In this document: positions 32,650-41,758 of the stretch, in pieces
Layout: each line of letters opens with the position of its first letter
Numbering within the stretch: position 1 is the stretch's first letter
Source: Candidatus Eremiobacterota bacterium
GTDB taxonomy: Bacteria; Vulcanimicrobiota; Vulcanimicrobiia; Vulcanimicrobiales; Vulcanimicrobiaceae
Direction: 5' to 3'
DNA length: 50,328 nt
Assembly: GCA_019235885.1 (NCBI GenBank)
Contig: JAFAKB010000001.1
Location: forward strand, 1 to 50,328
Notes under the pieces: model-generated
The model's input: only the letters and a program-made list of their open reading frames with translations
Told to the model about the DNA's origin: nothing
Database searches by the model: none
Made by a program: the position numbers and the translations under genes

Positions 32650-33725
32650 GCGTCGAGGTGATTCGTATTTACGACCTCGTTCGCGGCGCGCGCGCTCGCG
32701 GCGCGACCGACCTGCACTTCGGCGGCGGCGACCGGCCCGCGCTGCGCATCGGCGGCCGGCTGGTCGTGCTCGACGCGCCGCCGGTCGACGAGCCGGCCGC
32801 GCGCGCGTTCCTCGCGGGCGCGCTTTCGGCCGAGCAGCTCGGGCGCTTGGACGCGCGCGGAACAGCCGACGGCGCCGCGCCGCGCGCGGCCGACGGCGCG
32901 CCGTACCGCGTCCACGCGTACCGCCACGGCGGCGGCGTGCGGGTCGCGGTCCGGCTGCTCGCGCAAGAGGTGCCGACGCTGGAACGGCTCGGTCTGCCGG
33001 CGGTCGTCGCGACGTTCGCGCAGCGGCCGGCGGGGCTCGTGCTCTTCACCGGCCCGACGGGAAGCGGAAAAACGACCGCGCTGGCGGCGCTGGTCGACCG
33101 AATCAACCGCGGCAGCGAGCGCAACGTCGTCACCGTCGAAGATCCCGTCGAGTACGTGCACGTCCCGGCGCGTTCGTTCGTCACCCACTGCGAGATCGGC
33201 CGCGACGTGCGCGACTACGCCGAAGCGCTGCGCGGCTTTCTGCGCGCCGACCCCGACGTGATCCTGGTCGGCGAGATGCGCGACCGCGCCACGATCGCCG
33301 CCGCGCTGACCGCCGCCGAGACGGGGCATCTCGTCTTCGCGACGCTGCACACCAACGACGCCGCGCAAACGGTCGACCGCATCGTCGACGCGTTTGCGGC
33401 CGAAGCGCACGCGCAAGTTCGCTCGCAGCTCGCGTCGGTGCTCGCCGGCATCGTCGCGCTGCGCCTGATCCCGCGCGGCGACGGCACCGGACGGCGCGCG
33501 GCGGCGGAGATCCTCGTCGGAACGGACGCCGTGCGGGCGCTGATCCGCGAAGGGAAGACGCACCAGCTTCGCAACACGATCGTCACCGGGCGCGCCGCCG
33601 GGATGCAAACGCTGGAGACGCATCTCTCGGAGCTCGTCGTGCGCGGCGAGATCGCGCTGGCCGACGCGCAAGCCGCGACGAACCGGCCGTGCGAGGTTCG
33701 CACGCTCGAGCGCAGCGTTCCATGA
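32646..33725 (+). CDS. PilT-like retraction ATPase
   Basis: The protein has 359 residues. PilT enzymes depolymerise type IV pili. The N-terminal domain (GATDLHFGGGDRPALRIGGRL) is followed by Walker A GPTGSGKTTAL near 136-146. The Asp box TVEDPVEYVH, Walker B ILVGEMRDRATI and His-box TLHTNDAAQTVDRI are present. A PilT rather than a PilB call rests on length, the absence of the zinc module and the C-terminal GMQTLETHLSELV helix. It is coupled to both neighbours by ATGA overlaps. Confidence 0.9.
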   Translation: MSVEVIRIYDLVRGARARGATDLHFGGGDRPALRIGGRLVVLDAPPVDEPAARAFLAGALSAEQLGRLDARGTADGAAPRAADGAPYRVHAYRHGGGVRVAVRLLAQEVPTLERLGLPAVVATFAQRPAGLVLFTGPTGSGKTTALAALVDRINRGSERNVVTVEDPVEYVHVPARSFVTHCEIGRDVRDYAEALRGFLRADPDVILVGEMRDRATIAAALTAAETGHLVFATLHTNDAAQTVDRIVDAFAAEAHAQVRSQLASVLAGIVALRLIPRGDGTGRRAAAEILVGTDAVRALIREGKTHQLRNTIVTGRAAGMQTLETHLSELVVRGEIALADAQAATNRPCEVRTLERSVP

Positions 33726-34939
33726 GCGCGCAGTTTCGTTATACCGCGCGCACCGCGGCGGGCGAGCGCGTGCGCGGCTCGATCGAGGCGCCCTCGGTCG
33801 AGGCGGTGCTCGCCGGGCTGCGCACGCGCGCGCTGTTCGTCACCGCGGTCGAGCGCGAGACGATCGTCCGGCGCGCGCTCTCGCTGAACGTGGGGCGGCC
33901 CTCGCGGCGCGCGCTGCTGGCCTTCTTCCGCTCCTTCTCGACGCTGATCCGGGCCGGCGTGCCGATGCGGCGCGCGCTCGAGGTCGCGATCGAACGCGCC
34001 GGCGACGGCGCGCTGCGCGAGTCGCTGCGCGCCGTGCTCGCCGAGATCGAGCACGGCGGCTCGCTGAGCGATGCGCTGGCGCGCCGCCCGCGCACGTTCG
34101 CGCCGCTGTACGTCGCGATGATCCGCGCCGGCGAGGCGGGCGGAATCCTCGACGACGTGCTGGAGCGGCTCGCCTCACTGCTCGAGCGCGATGCCGACCT
34201 GCGCAAGAAGCTGCGCGCCGCGCTGGCGTATCCGGCCGTGGTGCTGATCGCGGCGAGCGCGCTGGTGCTGTTTCTGATCGCGCGCATCGTGCCGATGTTC
34301 GCGCAGATGTTCGACGCCTTTCACGTCGAGCTGCCGGCGACGACACGCGCGCTGCTCGCCGCCGGCGACGCGCTCCAGCAGCCGGCGATCTGGCTCGCCG
34401 GCGCCGGCGCGCTCGCCTCCGCATGCACGGCGGTGTTCGCGCTCGCGCGCACGCCGCGCGGCGCGCTGATCCTCGACGGCCTGCGGCTGCGCGTGCCCGT
34501 CGTCGGGCCGCTGCTGCACAAGGCGATCACGGCGCGGATCGCGCGCATGCTGGCGACGCTGCTGCGCTCGGGGATCGAGCTCGTCGCCGCGCTCGACGTC
34601 GTGCGCCCGGTCGCCGGCAGCCCGCGCTATGCCGCCGCGCTCGAGCGCGTCGACGTCGCGCTGCGCGCGGGCGAGCCGCTCACCGCGCCGCTCGAAGCCT
34701 CGCGCCTGTTCGACCCGCTCGCCGTCGCGCTGGTGCGCGTGGGCGAGGAGACCGGGCTGGTCGACGAGATGCTGCTCAAGGTTGCCGCCTACTTCGAGAC
34801 CGACGTCGAGGCCGCGGTCGCGACGCTCGGCGCCGTGTTGGAGCCGGCGCTGATCGGCGTGCTCGGCGCGGTCGTCGGCTTCATCGTCTTTTCCGTCTTC
34901 ATTCCACTCTATTCTCTCATCGGGAGCGTCTCAAAATGA
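33722..34939 (+). CDS. GspF/PilC-type inner-membrane platform protein
   Basis: The protein has 405 residues with two repeated T2SSF domains. The first is at about 70-190 (LLAFFRSFSTLIRAGVPMRRAL) and the second at about 270-400 (ITARIARMLATLLRSGIELVAAL). Membrane spans lie near 175-195, 220-245 and 375-400. It anchors the assembly ATPase and the growing pilus or pseudopilus. ATG 33722 overlaps the PilT-like stop and its own stop overlaps the sigma-factor start. Confidence 0.92.
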   Translation: MSAQFRYTARTAAGERVRGSIEAPSVEAVLAGLRTRALFVTAVERETIVRRALSLNVGRPSRRALLAFFRSFSTLIRAGVPMRRALEVAIERAGDGALRESLRAVLAEIEHGGSLSDALARRPRTFAPLYVAMIRAGEAGGILDDVLERLASLLERDADLRKKLRAALAYPAVVLIAASALVLFLIARIVPMFAQMFDAFHVELPATTRALLAAGDALQQPAIWLAGAGALASACTAVFALARTPRGALILDGLRLRVPVVGPLLHKAITARIARMLATLLRSGIELVAALDVVRPVAGSPRYAAALERVDVALRAGEPLTAPLEASRLFDPLAVALVRVGEETGLVDEMLLKVAAYFETDVEAAVATLGAVLEPALIGVLGAVVGFIVFSVFIPLYSLIGSVSK

Positions 34940-35649
34940 TCGAGCGGGAAGCGGTCGTTGCGCGCTACTGCACCGAACGCACCGTCGAGCGGCGGAACGC
35001 CGTCGTCGACGCCTATCGTCACCTCTGCTCGCGCGGCGCGCGCAAGTTCAAGCGCCCGCACAACGATCGCGCTGATCTCGAGCAGGTCGCCGCGGTCGGC
35101 CTGATCAAGGCCGCGGCGAACTACCGGCCCGAGATGCAGACGCCGTTCCAGGCCTATGCCTGGATCATGATCGTCGGCGAGCTGATGCACTACGTGCGCG
35201 ATCACGAGCGGCTCGTGCGCGCGCCGCGCTCGCTGCTCGCGCTCGAGCGCGAGTACGCGCAGGCGTGGGACGCGTTCGCGGCGCTGAACCACCGCGAGCC
35301 GACCGCGCGCGAGCTCGCCGGCGTGCTCGGCGTGAGCGCGGAGACGATCGCGCACCTGCGCAACTTGCGCGGCGTCGACCACGTTCCGCTCCCCGAGCCC
35401 GACTCGGACGAGCGCCCGGAGGCGGTCGAGCTGCTCGCCGACAAAGCGCTCGGTATCGAGCTCGAAGAGCGCATCGCGCTGGCGCTCGCGGTCGAGGAGC
35501 TCGGCGAGCGCGAGCGCACGATCGTCATCGGAACCTACGGCGCCGGCCTCACGCAATCGGAGCTGGGCGCGCGCCTGGGCCTCTCGCAAAGCCACGTCTC
35601 AAAGCTGCTCACGCGCGCGCTGCACAAGCTCGGCCAGCGCGTCGCATGA
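34936..35649 (+). CDS. Alternative sigma factor of the SigB/SigF/WhiG type
   Basis: The protein has 237 residues. Region 2 is at about 15-100 (DLEQVAAVGLIKAAANYRPEMQ, FQAYAWIMIVGELMHYVRDH), the core-binding and -10 recognition part. Region 3 is at about 105-150 (REPTARELAGVLGVSAETI). Region 4 is at about 180-235 (TQSELGARLGLSQSHVSKLL), a helix-turn-helix for the -35 element. The order R2-R3-R4 without region 1 matches group 3 sigma factors of sporulation, stress and flagellar type. Its ATG overlaps the stop of the platform-protein gene, so it is made together with the pilus/secretion motor. An anti-sigma gene is not adjacent; a STAS protein is encoded 13 kb away. Confidence 0.9.
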   Translation: MIEREAVVARYCTERTVERRNAVVDAYRHLCSRGARKFKRPHNDRADLEQVAAVGLIKAAANYRPEMQTPFQAYAWIMIVGELMHYVRDHERLVRAPRSLLALEREYAQAWDAFAALNHREPTARELAGVLGVSAETIAHLRNLRGVDHVPLPEPDSDERPEAVELLADKALGIELEERIALALAVEELGERERTIVIGTYGAGLTQSELGARLGLSQSHVSKLLTRALHKLGQRVA

Positions 35650-35662
35650 CGGTTTACGGCGC

Positions 35663-38353
35663 CTACAGGCGCAGTTGAAGGCGCAAGTAGACCGCGCGCG
35701 CCTCCGGATACGACGACGGGACGTAGCCTGCGGTCCCGTACGTCCACGGCACCGCCTGAGTTTGGCCGTCGTTCGTCGGGACGCCGTTGCCGAGCAGGTA
35801 CGGCGCACCTGTGTAGCGCCGGCCGTACCACGCTGCGTAGAGCGGGTCGCCGCCCGCGTAGCCGGGCGGGCCGATGAGATACGGGTTTCCTTGCAGCTGC
35901 GTCGGGCGCGCGGTGGCGAACAGGTTCGTGACGTCGATCGAGGCCGTCACGCGCGGCGAAACAGGCGCTTCGGCATGGAGTGAGACGAGCACGAGCGGCG
36001 GCGTGCGCAGCGTGTTCGGATCGTCGCCGTCGGGCGTGCCGAGCGAGCCGACGACCGGATTCGTCGCGGCGTCGTACGGCAGGCTCGGATCGCGCAGGAA
36101 GTAGTAGCTGTAGCCTGGGTTGACGTGGTTGTCGTTTTGCACTTGCACGGGCACGGCGTTCGCGCCGTAGATCCACACTTTGCGGCCGTTGCCGTACGGA
36201 TAGCCGCTCTCGTACGAGACGGCCGGGACGATCGTTATGCTGCCGGCGCGCGCACGGTAGCCGGCGATCGCGCTGAAATCCGGCACGTACCCGACCGGAA
36301 AGAGATGGTTCGCGGCGAGCGCGGGCGCGTTGAGGTCGTTCAATCCGAACTGCGAGGCGCTCGACGAGCGCGCCCGCACGTACGTCGCCGAGAAGGTGAA
36401 CGGACCGCGGTCGAGCGCGAGCTCGGCGCCGGTCGCCAGCAGCGCGCCGACGTTCTGCGCGACGCCGAAGGCGTTGCCGCCGGTGCGGAAGCCGGTCGGC
36501 ACGACGTCGATCCGGTTGCGCTCGTCCTTGCTGAACGCCGTGACGCGCAGGCGCGCGCGCGGCGTCGCGCGCTCGTACGAGAGCTCGTAGGAATCACCGC
36601 GCTCGGCAGCGAGCGGAACGAACGGCGCGCCGGGCTGGGCGCGGTCGATCCGCTCGGCCTCGAGCGGCTTCGGCGCGACCGTCGTGTGATCGTACGCGAG
36701 CCGCAACGCGCCGCCACCGAACCGCACCACGCCGGAGAGGTGCGGATCGACCGCGCCGGCGTCGTATCGGCGACCGTCGCTACGGGCGACGCGGGTCGCG
36801 TTCGCGCGCAACGCCGCTTGCAGCGTCACGTTCGCCGACGGCGACCACGCGTCCGAAACGTAGGCGAGCGCAGACGTCAGCACCGGGTTCGAGACCAGGC
36901 GCTGGTCCAGCGTCGGCACGATCTGATCGAGGAACGAGGTCTGCCGCCGCAGGTCGATGCCGTACGCGACGCGGTGGTGCTCCGCGGCCAGGCTTTGCGC
37001 GTCGATCCCGAGCCCGGTGAGGACACCGCTCTGCCGGCCCGCGTACGAGACGACGCCGTTCGGAAACGAGAGGTCGTCGAAGAACGGCGCGCTCGTCTGC
37101 GAACCGTAGCGCGATTGGTAGAGCCGCACTCGCGCGTAGGAGCGATCGTACGACCGCAGCAATTGAACCTTCTCGACCGCGTACGTGCCGCGGATCCGCG
37201 TCGGCGTCGTCACCGCGGCGGACGGCGAGCGTTCGCCGGGAAAGCGCGCCGCCGGCCCGTCGAACTCGCCGTACGTCTCGCCCGCGAACGGCGTCCCGTA
37301 CTGGTCGAACGTCGCCTCGCCGGTGAGCGTGAGCAGCTCGAGATCGTCGCGACGGCCCAGCGCGAAGTGCGCGTTCGCGGCTATGGACCACGTCGCGCGC
37401 GAGCCGAGCGCCAAGCCGTACGTCGCCGCTTCGGCCGGATAGAACGTCGTCCCGTCGCCGTAGCGGATCGCGCGGCTGCCCAGGGTCGCGTCGACGGCGT
37501 AGCGCTGGCGCAGCGAGGGCGATGCCCACAAGCGTTCCAGCTCGACGTCGTGCGCCGCGCCGAGCAGCCCGAACCCCGCCGAGAGCGTCGTTCGTGCCGG
37601 GAAAACGCCGGTGCGCGGGACTTCGTCGACGACGCCGGCCAGCGCGTCGTCGCCGTTCGCCCCGAAGCCCGCGCTGGTCACGGTCGTGTAGCCGGTTCCG
37701 GTCGCAGGCAATTGCGCACCGATCACGTTGCCGCCCGGCTCGGCGACGATCGCCTGCGGGACCGGAACCGCGTCGAAGCTGAACGCGACGTCCTGCACTT
37801 TGCCGCCGCGCACGATCGCGTTCGCGAACTGGTCCTGCTGCACGCCGGGAACGGCGGCGATCGTGCCTTGGACGCTGCCCGCCGTGTATGCTGCAAGCCC
37901 CGACGACGACGCGCTCGCCGGCGCGCGCGCGGCCGCACCGCTCACGACGTACGCGTCTTGCGGCGTGCCGGCGGCGAACGGACCGGACGACTGCGCGCGC
38001 ACGCGCCCGATCTCTTGCAGTTGCCGCGTCAGCACGATGTCGACGCGCGCCGTGCGTCCGGGGTAGACGGTGATCCCGTGCACGGTCACCGAACGAAAGC
38101 CCGTCGCGCCGATCGAGAGGTCGTAGGTGTCCGGAACGGCGGCGACGATCGCGTAGCGTCCAGCAGCATCGGAAACGACATCGTACCGCCCGGAAGGCGA
38201 GGTCGCCGTTATCGTCGCGCGCACGATCGCCGCGCGGTCTCCGGCGCTCACGACCCCTTCGATCGCACCGGTCGTCTCGGCGGCGGAGAGCGGAGCGCAG
38301 AACCAAGGAGCGATTACCGCCGCGAGCACGGGAACTACGGTCGTTCGCACCAC
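35663..38353 (-). CDS. TonB-dependent-receptor-like outer-membrane protein with carboxypeptidase-regulatory domain
   Basis: The protein has 896 residues. A signal peptide is followed at about 28-110 by a carboxypeptidase-regulatory-like beta domain (GAIEGVVSAGDRAAIV, GRYAIVAAVPDTYDLSI). A plug-like region lies at about 150-240 (VQGTIAAVPGVQQDQFANAIVRGG, FSFDAVPVPQ). A long beta-barrel with many alternating aromatic strands follows and ends ARAVYLRLQLRL. Such proteins import large substrates across the outer membrane using TonB energy, but the ligand is unknown. No TonB box was identified with confidence. It lies 4 bases downstream of the nitroreductase gene in the same orientation. Confidence 0.85.
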   Translation of the reverse strand: MVRTTVVPVLAAVIAPWFCAPLSAAETTGAIEGVVSAGDRAAIVRATITATSPSGRYDVVSDAAGRYAIVAAVPDTYDLSIGATGFRSVTVHGITVYPGRTARVDIVLTRQLQEIGRVRAQSSGPFAAGTPQDAYVVSGAAARAPASASSSGLAAYTAGSVQGTIAAVPGVQQDQFANAIVRGGKVQDVAFSFDAVPVPQAIVAEPGGNVIGAQLPATGTGYTTVTSAGFGANGDDALAGVVDEVPRTGVFPARTTLSAGFGLLGAAHDVELERLWASPSLRQRYAVDATLGSRAIRYGDGTTFYPAEAATYGLALGSRATWSIAANAHFALGRRDDLELLTLTGEATFDQYGTPFAGETYGEFDGPAARFPGERSPSAAVTTPTRIRGTYAVEKVQLLRSYDRSYARVRLYQSRYGSQTSAPFFDDLSFPNGVVSYAGRQSGVLTGLGIDAQSLAAEHHRVAYGIDLRRQTSFLDQIVPTLDQRLVSNPVLTSALAYVSDAWSPSANVTLQAALRANATRVARSDGRRYDAGAVDPHLSGVVRFGGGALRLAYDHTTVAPKPLEAERIDRAQPGAPFVPLAAERGDSYELSYERATPRARLRVTAFSKDERNRIDVVPTGFRTGGNAFGVAQNVGALLATGAELALDRGPFTFSATYVRARSSSASQFGLNDLNAPALAANHLFPVGYVPDFSAIAGYRARAGSITIVPAVSYESGYPYGNGRKVWIYGANAVPVQVQNDNHVNPGYSYYFLRDPSLPYDAATNPVVGSLGTPDGDDPNTLRTPPLVLVSLHAEAPVSPRVTASIDVTNLFATARPTQLQGNPYLIGPPGYAGGDPLYAAWYGRRYTGAPYLLGNGVPTNDGQTQAVPWTYGTAGYVPSSYPEARAVYLRLQLRL

Positions 38354-38357
38354 CCGC

Positions 38358-38918
38358 CTACTGCATCCACTCCGTCTTGCCGGCGGCGGGCTCGCGAGCG
38401 CGTGGTGGCGCCGGGCGCAGCGGGTAGCCGAGATAGACGTAGGCCACCACCCGTTCGCCTTCTTTGACGCCGAGCGCGTCCAGGATCGCGGGCTCGCGCG
38501 CCAGCCGGCCGGTGCGCCAGAACGCGCTCAACCCTTCGGCGGTCGCCGCGAGCAGCAAGTTCTGCGTCGCCGCGACCGTGGCGGCATAGTTCTCCTCGCG
38601 GTCGATCTCGTCGCCGGCCGGCAGCGCGATCGTCGCGACGACCAGCGGCGCGCGCTCGAACTTGCCGCGCTCCTTGTCGCGGACTTTCGCTTGCGTGTCG
38701 GGCGGGACGTCGTCGAAGCGCAGCGTTGCGGCCGCGATCTCTCCAAGCCGTGCGCGCGCGGCGCCGCCGATGACGACGAAGCGCCACGGTTCGCGCACGT
38801 GGTGGTACGGCGCCCAGGTGGCCGCCTCGAGCAGGCGCTCGACGACGGCGCGCTCGGGCGGCTCGGGACTCACTTGCGCAACGCTGCACCGCGCGCGAAT
38901 CGCTTCGTAAACGTCCAC
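38358..38918 (-). CDS. Nitroreductase family flavoprotein
   Basis: The protein has 186 residues. The FMN-dependent NAD(P)H oxidoreductase fold shows AIRARCSVAQV (flavin phosphate contact) and LLEAATWAPYHHVREPWRFVVI near the start. NLLLAATAEGLSAFWRTG lies near 118-136 and YVYLGYP near the end. It may reduce nitro compounds, quinones or other electron-poor substrates; specificity cannot be read. It is encoded just upstream of the outer-membrane receptor and only 7 bases downstream of the DUF72 gene stop, so the three may form an operon. Confidence 0.87.
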   Translation of the reverse strand: MDVYEAIRARCSVAQVSPEPPERAVVERLLEAATWAPYHHVREPWRFVVIGGAARARLGEIAAATLRFDDVPPDTQAKVRDKERGKFERAPLVVATIALPAGDEIDREENYAATVAATQNLLLAATAEGLSAFWRTGRLAREPAILDALGVKEGERVVAYVYLGYPLRPAPPRAREPAAGKTEWMQ

Positions 38919-38925
38919 GTTGTTC

Positions 38926-39645
38926 CTAAAGGAGCTGGCTCAGTTGGAGCGCGTTTCCAGCCGCTGCGCCGAACGCCGTGTTGTCGAAGATGCACCACGC
39001 CGGCCGCGCCTCGGCGCGAAGGCGGTTCGCGACGGCGCGCAGCGCGGCCTCGTCGTACGCAGAATAGTAGGTGCGAGGCGACCCGTGCAGACGGTAGTAC
39101 GCGAACCCGTCCCAGCCGCCCGGAACCGCCGCGGCCGGAACGACCGTCGGATCGGCCGCTACGCGCGCGACCTCGAAACTCCGCAGCAGCGCATCCGAGT
39201 CCACCGAAAACCACGACGCGTGGCGCGGCTCGCATGCCAGCCCGCCGTCGTACCGCTCGCGCACCGATGCGAAGAACGCGCTTGCGAGCGCGGAGTCGAA
39301 CGCAAAGCTGGGCGGCAGCTGCACCAGGAGCACCGCGCGCTTTGGGCCGAGCGCCGAGGTTTCAGCGAGAAATCGTTCGAGCGGTTCGACGCTGTCGGCG
39401 AACCGCCGCACGTGGGTGATCTCTTTCGGAACCTTCGCCGCAAAGCGAAAGTCGTCCGGCACGCTCGCCGCCCAGCGCGCGTACGTCGATTGCCGGTGCG
39501 ATCGGTAGAACGACGAGTTGATCTCCGCACACGAGAACCGCGTCGCGTACCGCTGCAGGTGCGTCCCTGCATCGTCGAACCGTTCGCGGACCGCCGCGGG
39601 AACCGTCAACCCCACCGTCCCGACGCGCACGTTCCGGAGATGCAT
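38926..39645 (-). CDS. DUF72 (YecE-like) TIM-barrel protein
   Basis: The protein has 239 residues. Hallmarks of the family are the early YATRFSCAEINSSFYRSH segment, WAASVPDDFRFAAKVPKEITH, the central VLLVQLPPSFAFD and the C-terminal YYRLHGSPRTYYSAYDEAAL. The biochemical role is unsettled across bacteria; the fold resembles sugar-phosphate isomerases and endonuclease IV. It precedes the nitroreductase gene by 7 bases and lies 54 bases after the periplasmic-protein gene. Confidence 0.9.
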   Translation of the reverse strand: MHLRNVRVGTVGLTVPAAVRERFDDAGTHLQRYATRFSCAEINSSFYRSHRQSTYARWAASVPDDFRFAAKVPKEITHVRRFADSVEPLERFLAETSALGPKRAVLLVQLPPSFAFDSALASAFFASVRERYDGGLACEPRHASWFSVDSDALLRSFEVARVAADPTVVPAAAVPGGWDGFAYYRLHGSPRTYYSAYDEAALRAVANRLRAEARPAWCIFDNTAFGAAAGNALQLSQLL

Positions 39646-39699
39646 CGCGCCTGCTCGCTTCGTCAGTCCGGCCGGACCGCCTCTGCGCGCGTTCGGACC

Positions 39700-40512
39700 C
39701 TAAGGCGCGGGGATCAATTCTCCCAGCGCCATCGGCCGCACCTCGACGTTATCGCCGAACACGTGAAAGCGTATGTTTCCACGCAGCTCGGGATGATTCA
39801 TCGCCGCGATGTCGTGCACGGCTTCGGCGAGATCGTTCGCGATTCGAGACTGCCGCGACGCTTCGGCGACGTTTCCGGCGAGCGCGGCCTTCTGTGCCGA
39901 GGCATTCGCGTCGACGGCGTTTTGCGCGAGCTGCCGCGCTTCGGCGCCCTTCTCGACCTTGAGCACTTCTGCCAGCGCCGTCGCATCGAAGCCGCGGTGG
40001 AAGACGCTGAACCCGTCTCCCATCACGCGCAGCATCGGCTCGCGCCCGAGCGGTCCGTCCGGCGTCACGCGTATCCTGCGCTCCATCACCGGCGCGAAGT
40101 CGGCCGACGCCGTTCCGTCCATGACGACGCGTCCCGAGCCGGGCCGCGGGGTCGGCGGCGCTGGGATGTCTTTCGGCCCCGTGTACGGCGTGGGCGGATG
40201 CTCGTCGAGCGCGACGCGCGCCAAGTCCAGCGCCACGTTCGCCTCAGCGGCCGCTCCCGCGTCGTCGTTGCGCCCGTGGCGGTCGTACGCCGAGCGGTAG
40301 TGCGAACGCGCCGCGTCGATGTAGTGTCCGGTCGCGCCCGCTTGTTCGGCACGCCCGATCGTGCGGTATGCTGCGCCGAGCGCGAATGCCGAATCGGAAA
40401 TGACCCGGTGGGCGGCGGGCGGTGCGGGTGGCGCGGGCGGAGTCTGGGCCACCGCGCCGGCCGGCGCACTCAAGGCAAGGATCCCTACGGCGAAAACAGG
40501 CTTGAAGCGCAT
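39700..40512 (-). CDS. Exported hypothetical protein, Pro/Ala-rich
   Basis: The protein has 270 residues. ATG 40512 was chosen because GGAGG lies 5 bases upstream and a signal peptide (MRFKPVFAVGILALS, cleavage after AVAQ) follows at once. The mature N-terminus is Pro/Ala-rich. The middle part resembles helical repeat segments (YIDAARSHYRSAYDRHG, AAAEANVALDLARVALDEH). A predicted helix-rich stretch (LAQNAVDANASAQKAALAGNV) lies near 200-225. I do not recognise the family. It is the first gene of the possible operon with DUF72, nitroreductase and the receptor. Confidence 0.7.
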   Translation of the reverse strand: MRFKPVFAVGILALSAPAGAVAQTPPAPPAPPAAHRVISDSAFALGAAYRTIGRAEQAGATGHYIDAARSHYRSAYDRHGRNDDAGAAAEANVALDLARVALDEHPPTPYTGPKDIPAPPTPRPGSGRVVMDGTASADFAPVMERRIRVTPDGPLGREPMLRVMGDGFSVFHRGFDATALAEVLKVEKGAEARQLAQNAVDANASAQKAALAGNVAEASRQSRIANDLAEAVHDIAAMNHPELRGNIRFHVFGDNVEVRPMALGELIPAP

Positions 40513-40636
40513 CTGAACCTCCAAGGGCACGGTCGTAGCTGACAACTACGTTTTTAGTCGTTTCGGTCGGACCCTCCTCGAAAGCGCCGCCAGGCTAAAA
40601 GACGCATTAGAATGAGCGCTGGATCCCGAGCACCGT

Positions 40637-41758
40637 TTACGCGCGCGGCAGCAGAACGGTGAAGCGTGCTCCGCCGAGCGGTGATTCGTCCGAGTCTACG
40701 CGGCCGCCGGCCCGTTCGGCCAATAGCCGCACCAGCGCGAGCCCGATCCCGTTTCCGTGCGAGTCGCTCGGGCCGCGCTCGCCGAGCGCGAAGACGCGCT
40801 CACGGTCGCTCGCCATGACTCCCGGTCCGTCGTCGTCCACGTACACGCGAACGAAGCGTTCGTCGCCCAGATCAGCGCTGACGAACACCGCACCGCCGGA
40901 ACGCCCGTGCTTCACCGCGTTGTCGATGAGGTTCACCAGGACCAGCGTGAGGCGGTCGCCGTCGATCGCAACCTGCAGCGGTGCCACGTCCTCCATCTCG
41001 ATCCCGACGCCGCGCGCGACCGCGCCGGCGGCGCACGCGTCACGCGCAGCGCAAAGAGCATCCGAGAGCGATGCGCATGCCGGCGCGGGAAACGTCGCAT
41101 GTAGGTCCAACAGCGAGATCTCGAACATTCCGTCGACCAGGCGGCTCAGCCGCAGCGACTCGTTGTAGGCGATGCGCACGAAGCGCTCGCGCGTGCGCGC
41201 GTCGACGCCGTCGTCGAGCAGCGTCTCCAGGTAGCCGCGAATCGAAGCGAGCGGCGTGCGCAGCTCGTGGCCGACCGAGGAGAAAAAGGCGTAGCGCTCG
41301 CGCTCTTGCGCGCCGCGCGCCAGCGCGCGCTCGATAAGCGCTTCGAACGCGCCCACGTCGGCGTCGCGGTCGTACGTGGTCCAGCCGGTGTGCACGTCGA
41401 GCCGCGTCGCGCTCTCCATCGCGGCGCCGATCCGGGCCAGCGCGGTGCGCACGTCGACCGGCGCCGCAACGGTTCCGCCGTCGCGCGTCGGCGCGAGCAG
41501 CGCCGCGACGAACACGTCGCTCCCGCCGTCGTGCGCGACCAAGTCGCCGGTGCGCAGCACGCGGGAGACCGCGGTCGAGAACGCCGCCGTCGCTTTGCGC
41601 TCGAGCGCGCGCGCCGCGCGCAGCCCGCGCCGCCAGGCGACCCGCTCCAGCTCCGGCAATCGCACTACGAGCACCGGCCGCGGCCCGCGCAGGACGCCGA
41701 GCCGCGCTTCGAATGCGCTCAGCCGCGGCAGCAGCCCCGGCGCATCAGGCGCGTGCAA
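40637..41758 (-). CDS. Soluble sensor histidine kinase with degenerate GGDEF-like N-terminal domain
   Basis: The protein has 373 residues and no membrane span. Residues about 25-130 resemble a GGDEF fold whose signature has decayed to GSDVF near 80, so cyclic-di-GMP synthesis is not expected. Then comes HisKA with phospho-accepting His in FFSSVGHELRTPLASI (about 164) and a HATPase at about 255-370 (N box LIDNAVKHGR, DDDGPGV, GNGIGLALVRLL). TTG 41758 overlaps the response-regulator gene by 14 bases, so the pair is a two-component system. The degenerate domain may bind GTP or serve as the input module. Confidence 0.88.
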   Translation of the reverse strand: MHAPDAPGLLPRLSAFEARLGVLRGPRPVLVVRLPELERVAWRRGLRAARALERKATAAFSTAVSRVLRTGDLVAHDGGSDVFVAALLAPTRDGGTVAAPVDVRTALARIGAAMESATRLDVHTGWTTYDRDADVGAFEALIERALARGAQERERYAFFSSVGHELRTPLASIRGYLETLLDDGVDARTRERFVRIAYNESLRLSRLVDGMFEISLLDLHATFPAPACASLSDALCAARDACAAGAVARGVGIEMEDVAPLQVAIDGDRLTLVLVNLIDNAVKHGRSGGAVFVSADLGDERFVRVYVDDDGPGVMASDRERVFALGERGPSDSHGNGIGLALVRLLAERAGGRVDSDESPLGGARFTVLLPRA

